From Dendrophyllia cribrosa (lineage: Eukaryota > Cnidaria > Anthozoa > Scleractinia > Dendrophylliidae): DNA of 64,000 nucleotides. Under the pieces are notes generated by a model. It did no database searches. It was not told the origin of the DNA and was given only the letters and a program-made list of their open reading frames with translations. The first letter of the stretch is position 1; each line of letters starts with the position of its first letter. The DNA lies in NCBI GenBank assembly GCA_024195265.1, contig JAJLRJ010000003.1:25466989-25530988 (forward strand), in the 5' to 3' direction. Shown piece by piece: positions 57,095 to 64,000 of this stretch. The position numbers were made by a program, and so were the translations under genes.

Positions 57095-60000
57095 TTGAAA
57101 AATAAGGCGGCTTTTGTGAGGAAAGCCGGCCTTTCCCACGATAGAAAAGGGCGGTTTCGCTCAATAAAAGAAGTCAGTCGAAGGGAAAAGCTGAAATTTT
57201 TTTCAAAAGAGAGCTTGCTTGAGGATAATCAAGAATCGGGTTTTCGAAATCTATATAAGATAAGTGGTAGGCGTGTTGTCGAGCTTGACTTTCTCGCCAA
57301 ATCACTCGATAGCGGATGTAAAACGTGTGCCGAGCCACTGAAATTGTCAAATGCTACAGACGAAACGCTGTCAGGACTAGGATCCTTCCTCTATATTACC
57401 TGCTGTAATCCAGATTGTGGTGAAATTAACGTCTGCCACACGAACAAGACTCATCGAGTAGCCGACACTTCGCGTGGACGACCGATCTTTGACATAAACA
57501 CAAAGCTCGCGGCAGGTTAGTATCGCGTTTTTGCAGCAAATCCTGATAGTTTTTGCTCTATTTTTAATCAGTTTAGTTACTTGATATTATGTCACTCTAG
57601 GCATGCTACATGCAGGAATAGGGGCAACACATGTGAATGCCCTCCTGTCCTCGATAAATGTCCCCACTGTTCGCGAAAGCACTCTGAAAGCAAGAGAGCG
57701 AGAAATCGGCCCGGCTATCGAAGATATTGCAAACCAGTCTTGCAAACTTGGAATTGAAGTGGAGAAACAGAAGTGGGATAGCAGCCAAGATCAGACCGAA
57801 ACAGTGGCAATTGGAGCTTCGTATGACATGGGCTGGCAGAAAAGAGGGAAGGGCCATAACAGCCTAACAGGTACTGAAAATAACCCGTGCTGTACATATT
57901 CATGTTGCAATTTCAAGGATGTTTATTCATAGGACAGATGGATTTTTTTTTCATGTAAAGTTTACAGTGGAGCACTGCATTATAGGCTATATAAACAGAG
58001 TGTCATGGTGAAAAACCCATAAATTTCCTGAATTATTATTGGGAAATTATTGGAATATGTATCTCTTACTTTAGTGTTTTACAATTTAGAGGCAAAGAAA
58101 CAAACACAAAAAACAATAAATCTCCCAAATGAGAAAATAATTTATTGTCAGTTATAACATTATTTGGCAAACACTAAATAAAGAAGGGAAAATTATAGTT
58201 GTGTTCATGAATGTAGGATGAAAACTAAGTACAAAATATATCAATTTGGACTCTTCACTTACAGCCAAGAAAATTCAGCTTGTCTCAGACTAGAGGCTTG
58301 TTCATAATGGTCTGTCACATGACCCATGAGAAGCCCATGATAGTGATTAGACACCCAGCTACAGCTGGCAATTCCAACATATTTTGTTTTTTTCCAATTA
58401 TATTGGTTGGGATAGCCCTCTCATCACTTCCTACTGCCAATTCCTGTTTTGAAAATTATACGGATTACCTCTTTTTATGTTCCTCTGCAATAAGTTCTAA
58501 CCTTACAGTGCCTTGGTTTTTAGATCTATCCACATTAAAAATGTTGCATATTTGTAGTTTAAAATAAATTTCTGGTCAAAATGATTTCAAACTACATTTG
58601 ATTTTTCTTTGTTTTATGATTATGGAAATAATAAGGTACAAAGGAAAATCAAATCAAATTAGTTTGAAATCATTTTCACCAGAAATGTGTGGTTCCAGAA
58701 AATATCCATACCCACCCCATGGAGGGTCATTGGAAATTTCGAGTGGGAGGGGGGTCTAAAAAGCCAATATTTTTAAAGGAAAGTATGAAGCTAAACTGGA
58801 ATTTCCAGAGGGGTGGGGGGTTCAAACCAAAAAACCCTTCGTGGGAGGGGTATGGATATTTTCTGGAACAACACAATCCATTTTAAAATACAACACACAT
58901 GCAAACATGTATACACAGAACTCCCACAGAGGCTATTCAAAAATACGGTGGCTGATAAGGGTTGCAGAGTTGCTCTTTCTCTTCGAAAAATTAGTTTTTA
59001 TTATAAGTCCGGCCAGAAATAAACATGTGCAACAGTTGATTGAAACTTGCTGAAAGCCAGTAAAAATAGCAATAAGTGCTATTTTATTGTCCATCAACAC
59101 TAGACAACAGCACGCAAAACAGTACTGTCAAACAACACTAACCTACTGGAGATCAACTTACTACTGTTCATAAGTCCTTTTCACTTTAATTTAGGGAACT
59201 TTTCATGCCATAACCCTAAAACTGTAATATCAACTCGCCATAACACAACCACAATGCTTTATATGACCACCTCAGATAAAACTGACATAAAAAAATGAGA
59301 TTAATTCTTATTTCTCGTGAATTCTAGAACTCCAACCTTCATGCCACCTGTTCTTATAGTTATTATAATTAAGTTTGTTATTATTATCTTTTTGCAACAG
59401 GAGCTGGTTCTTTAATTGGGATTAAGACTGGGAAAGTGATCGGCTATGCAACAAGATCCAAGAGGTGTGCAACTTGTCAAGCAGCCACTAGAACAGGAAG
59501 GAAAGCAAAGTCTCATGATTGTAGATGCAACTGGGATGGCTCCTCAAAATCCATGGAGGCAGATGCATGCGCTGAATTGATAAAGTCATGCGAGAACGTT
59601 AATAAAGCTCAAGTGAATATTCTTGTCGGGGATGACGATTCGTCGACAATCGCGAAAGTAAGGGAACAAGTAAAACACACTGTGGAGAAATGGTCGGACA
59701 TAACTCACGCTAAGAGAGCATTTGGAGGGTCTTTGTATGGCTTACAGAAGAAGCACAAAAAACTGTCCACAAAAGTCATTGACTATCTACAGAAATGCTT
59801 CAGTTATGCTGTAAAGCAAAACAAAAACGATGCTGAAGGTATATGGACAAATTTGAGAGCAATAGTTCCCCACGCCTTTGGTGATCACTCCAGTTGTGTC
59901 ATCTCCTGGTGCAAGTACCGAAAGGACCCAGTGGGTTACAAGCACATGACCCTACCGCATGGCAGAGACTTGGAGGGGGAGGAACTTAAGAAGGATCTAA

Positions 60001-63000
60001 TGCAAGTCATTGAGATCTACTGCCAAAATGCAGAAAAATTAGCACCACTTGGTTCCAGCCAGGCTAACGAAGCCCTGAATAATACAATTGGCAGCGAAGC
60101 CCCAAAGATCAGGCATTATGGATCCAGCGAGTCTAATGATTATCGTGTTGCATGTGCGGTGTGCCAAAAAAACATTGGCCATTGCTATGTAACACAGGTT
60201 ATTAATATGGCCAAGCATTATTTCTTATTTTCAGTAAGACAAACAGAAAGTTATAAGAATACAGAAAACATCCTTACTATTAGTCAAGTTTCCAATCATT
60301 GCTCATTCTGCATTGCATTATTTTGCAAAGATGAATGGCTCCATGTGTACATAGACTTTGTTATGAGTAGGAATCAATAATTTGCATGTGGCAGCAATTA
60401 GCTGTTTCAGTATTTATACTCAAATTGCATAAGGATTATATTTAAAAAATGTCATTTTACAGTCTAAAATACTCTTCTTGTGTGTTATATAGGCCCTTGA
60501 GAAAATTCACCTGTCCCCTGGGACACATGGAGTGACTCATTTTCAAAAGATGGATGCAAAAATGGCTCATCAAAAAAGACGACAACAAACAAAAAAATGC
60601 AAGCTCCAAAGAAGAGCACAAAAAGAAAAGAGGTACAGTCAAACCTGTATTAAGCGGTCACCCTCTATTAAGCGGTCACTTGACAAAGTCCCAGAAATCG
60701 TTCCCCTTATTTACTGTAAACTTGACCTGTATTAGACGGTCACCTCTATTAAGAGGTCGGGGTCAACCTTGCAAAGGTCCCACAGAGCTGTTTCTATTGT
60801 TTTGACCTGCATTTAACGGTCACTTTGCACAAGGAAGCAATGTAAAGATATCAGATATAATTAGAAATGACAAAAAATTTTATGGGATTACGCAAATTGT
60901 TTCCACAAATGTCAGAATTTTTGGATATCAGTGAAGTATAAACACAAATGTGGTTTAAGATAGTTTACAATAATCTCATTGTCAGCATTGTACGTCCAAT
61001 TCTAATTTTTTGTAACCTGTATTAAGTGGTCACTTATCCACCCCCCCTGGTGACCACTTAATACAGGTTTGACTGTAGGTAGACAAACAAATTACAGTTC
61101 AATGCAAACAGGCAATTTGAAGCTGGAAAATATTAAACCTGGATTTAAAATCAGTGCTTGTAAGACTTAAAATTTATTAATTTTCATAATTTCAATATAT
61201 GAAAATGATGCTAAAACATTATATATTCATATAGTTGCTTATGATTGATCATGATGAATATACTACCAAATGTAATCTCATTGAAAACCACTAGGTCCTC
61301 AAAGACAAAACAACTGGAGACACGCGAAGGTGCACAGTATAAGAGCGGCATGGGTTATTTGCCAGTAACAGAATCAGTTGAAATTCCACCTCCCCCTAAC
61401 AACAGTGTGGTGCAGCTGGACATCAAAGATCTCACTAAGATTGTGTTTGACTTGGAAACATCATCTCGAGGTAGAAATGTAAATCTTTTCAAGGATGTGT
61501 ATTTATGGATTGCATTGCTATTCATCATCATTGTCAAATACACAACCTTTGAAAGCACTAGACCAAAAAATCATCAATTGATTACTTTTTTCTGTATCAG
61601 TGACATCACTATGATGTCATGTGTTTGCATCATAGAAAATAACACCTCCATTTCAAGGCAGATCTATTTGTCAAGCCTTGCTTTTTCCCCCTAGCCACAG
61701 CTGAAAATGCACCCTTAACACAACAACAGGAAATGTATGAACTGTCCCAACTAATACTGCAAAATATTTGCTACATGTATGTAAAGCTACCTTATTGATT
61801 AAAACTGCACTGGTAAATATTTGGCTTTGTTGTCTAATCACTCTGCAGTGAAACGAAAACAAAATAATTTCTAACTTAGTACCAGTAATAAAACCAGGCG
61901 TACAGGAGGGGGCATCTCGTTTATTGATCACGCATAAACATAGCTGAATACAACCATCATAGTAAACCTAGACCAGACATAATAGAAAAATTTTCTAAAG
62001 TAAAATTTATAGATAGAAACGGATCAACAAGCGGAGATGCCGTCGAATGACAACTCCTAACTGACAAACGCCTTAAATATTCCATTCGTAACATGATTAC
62101 GTAAGCTGCATACCAACGAATCTACATACCAGCACACAGCTATATTACAATAACAACGTGAAAAATTATATCTATTTAATTTTTGTTGGAACAGATATCA
62201 GGATGCATGGGCTGAAATTGAGCCAATATATAACTCCAATTTCTCAAGCCAAATATTTTCCCATATGTACCGGGGTACATGTATGTGATGTGACCAAACT
62301 GAGTAAATAGATTGTAAGTACATGTTATGCAACAAAATTACTGCATTCACAATGACTTCTACCATAACGATTCCATTTACCACCCGGAACAATTATTTAC
62401 TTTCGATAGCTCAAGGGAAGGCGCTAATTGGAAAGGGGATGATTACTGGAGGAGGCTAGGGTGCTGAATTGAATCATTGTGTTGGGTAACTGTTAATTTT
62501 CCTATAGTGAGATAAATCCATAATATTATCTGTGATTTCCTCTCTTGAATGTTAGGCAGTGATGCTGAAATCCTACAAATTGCAGCAACTGATGGGAAAG
62601 ATGAATTTGAAATCTACACGCTTCCAACCGGGGCAATTTCTTCCTCTGCTTCAGCAGTGAACAAGCTCACGTTTCATCATGGTAATCTGTTTTACAATTC
62701 TCGCCCAGTCCAGGCAGTTGAGCTAGCAACAGGCTTATCTCAATTTATCACATGGCTCAAGACCAAGGCACCATGCTTGCTAATTGCTCATAACTGCAAA
62801 AGTTTTGATGCCAGACATCTTGTTAAAGCAGTTGAGACCACTGAGTCCTGTGATGAATTTGAAGCCGTTGCTTCTGGGTTTTCGGACACTCTACCAGCCT
62901 TCCGGGAACTCATGCCAGAACGCAATACACATGCACAAGAGAGTCTGGTGACAGATCTTCTTCAAACCAGCTATGAGGCCCACAATGCTCGTGCTGATGT

Positions 63001-63346
63001 TCAGGCCCTGTTCAAGCTCAGCAATAAGTTTCTTAGCAACCAGCTTGTTGCAAAAAACAGCTTTTCTGTTAAGTGGGTGAAGGCAAACAATGCTTGTCTT
63101 GTCCAGACGAATCTGCTTTCAAACACCCTTCAGCCCTTGGTGCAAGAGAAGGCTATCTCAGCTGGCATGGCCACCAAAGTTGCCAGCTCTGGGCTAGGAC
63201 TGCACCACTTGCAACTTGTGTTCCAGAGAGGGGGAGCAGATGGAATTGAACTTCTGCTGAAAGAAAGGTTCAGGGACAAACCCCGTGTTACAGCTAACAA
63301 ACGCATTTTGTCCAACATTGTAAATTATTGTATTTCAAAATTTTAA
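57095..63346 (+). CDS. Mutator-like DDE transposase fused to a DEDDh exonuclease, six exons
   Basis: Exons 57,095-57,515, 57,601-57,870, 59,401-60,197, 60,493-60,632, 61,295-61,470 and 62,556-63,346 all have GT/AG borders, and phases 1, 1, 0, 2, 1 match, giving 864 codons. Codon 1 is TTG: no in-frame ATG exists in the first exon, so the true start is in an unseen upstream exon or has been lost. Residues 100-125 carry zinc-type cysteines (CKTC, CCNPDC). The transposase-like region has SYDMGWQKRG (D216), LVGDDDSS (D308) and ANEALNN (E453) plus the CATC...HDCRCNW insert, the pattern of Mutator-like transposase domains. The exonuclease has VFDLET (D595, E597), NCKSFDAR (D686) and AHNARAD (H744, D749). 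The two are linked by a lysine-rich stretch. The active-site residues look complete; function is inferred. Confidence 0.82.
58568..58686. repeat. Foldback palindrome in intron 2
   Basis: ATTTCTGGTCAAAATGATTTCAAACTA pairs with its inverted complement at 58,645-58,686. Confidence 0.75.
58688..58875. mobile_element. 188-bp miniature element in intron 2
   Basis: The ends TGTGGTTCCAGAAAATATCC and the inverted TGTGTTGTTCCAGAAAATATCC flank a G-rich interior. Both palindromes lie in the 1.5-kb second intron of the transposase-exonuclease gene. Confidence 0.75.
60636..61075. mobile_element. 440-bp Tc1/mariner-pogo-like miniature element at a splice donor
   Basis: The ends CAGTCAAACCTGTATTAAGC and the inverted CAGTCAAACCTGTATTAAGTGG are flanked by TA on both sides (60,634-60,635 and 61,076-61,077). 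Internally the CTGTATTA..CGGTCAC motif repeats several times. It sits four bases after the end of exon 4. Confidence 0.88.
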
Positions 63347-63456
63347 GATACATATGTAGAGCTTGCATGACAAGGGAATACAGTGAATTCATCTATCCAA
63401 CATTTTATTTTATTGAATTCCTAATATTCTGACGAGCTAAATTTAATTGTTTTCTC

Positions 63457-63462
63457 AATAAA
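63457..63462 (+). promoter_or_regulatory. Poly(A) signal of the transposase-exonuclease gene
   Basis: AATAAA lies 111 bases after the stop codon at 63,344-63,346, which supports that stop as the real end of the protein. Confidence 0.55.
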
Positions 63463-64000
63463 CTAACTAAACAAATGTCTGAAATATACAATGTCTAGAC
63501 ATTCTTAACTGTTTTGGACATGAAAATATTTCCATGAATGTTTTTGTATTTATTGTTACCCTCATGAGAAAATTTTCCAATGTACAGTAGAAGTGCTAGG
63601 CTTTTTACTTCCAAAATGGCTCATAAATATTTCAGTCTAGCCAGTATGTAAGCTTATTTCAGTCAGGCTTTTAATGTTTTTTAAAAGTATATTGCGGAAA
63701 CAATGCCTCGTTGAGAGGCTGAAAAAATTATTGTTATTATAATAAAATTCCCTCTATCACAAGCAAGTTGCGACAAGTAAGCACATAACGTGCTTTCCCT
63801 TTATAGAACCTTTTTTAATTCAAGCTGTATCCAAGTAAAGAAAAGCTTCGGATTCTGAAAGTGTTTTCAAAGAATTTAAACCACAAATTTGTATTACAGC
63901 TGTTTAAGCTCACGTTACAAAGCTTAATGTTCCTATTTTCATGTTTTTTTTTTAGAACTTATAAGCTTTTGTGTAGTGATAAGGCATTTGTATTTTGCAC
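63463..64000. other. No gene seen
   Basis: AT-rich sequence with no recognisable coding region or repeat boundary. Confidence 0.4.

Overview
This window is animal nuclear DNA: AT-rich, intron-containing coding regions with GT/AG junctions, Kozak-like starts, AATAAA signals, a eukaryotic tRNA-Ala cluster and dense transposable-element (TE) sequence. The protein families (1,500-residue zinc/CXC proteins, Mutator-like transposase fused to an exonuclease, Crypton-type recombinase pieces) and the style of the small repeats suggest a cnidarian, probably a stony coral. That placement is inference; no species marker is present.

Layout. (1) 1-6,677 is a TE-rich block repeated almost perfectly at 33,010-39,597. 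(2) 6,690-13,430 is further TE sequence (miniature inverted-repeat elements, foldbacks) with no gene recognised. (3) 13,430-14,700 is a partial, frameshifted copy of the 3' part of a secreted-protein gene. (4) 14,800-22,850 is a tRNA-Ala array, all on the minus strand, with seven or eight full-length genes plus degenerate and half copies and three different anticodons (TGC, CGC, AGC), interrupted by a TE and the N-terminal half of a Crypton-type gene. (5) 23,245-25,400 holds a retroelement zinc-knuckle fragment, the C-terminal half of a tyrosine recombinase and a CR1/L2-like LINE fragment. (6) 25,592-28,009 (minus) is the one gene that looks like an ordinary host gene: four exons, signal peptide, eight cysteines. 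(7) 28,570-33,000 is a nest of inverted repeats. (8) 39,868-55,446 is a 15.6-kb inverted duplication of the first coding exon of a helix-turn-helix gene. Its left arm carries a 7,790-bp element (42,556-50,345) with about 730-bp terminal inverted repeats, a TAA target-site duplication and one intact three-exon gene for a 1,566-residue protein. (9) 57,095-63,346 is a six-exon gene whose frames join to 864 codons, with a Mutator-like DDE transposase region followed by a DEDDh exonuclease.

Main result. The 7.8-kb element is the best candidate for an undescribed system. Its gene has no obvious disabling mutation. Its C-terminal third carries the ordered acidic motifs of FEN1/XPG (PIN-like) flap nucleases, followed by a TSO1-like CXC DNA-binding module. 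The empty site is present in the same window on the other palindrome arm, so the insertion boundaries are directly visible. All joins, boundaries and family calls were made by eye. Exon coordinates were chosen where splice consensus and reading phase agree. TE boundaries are exact only where a target-site duplication or empty site is cited.
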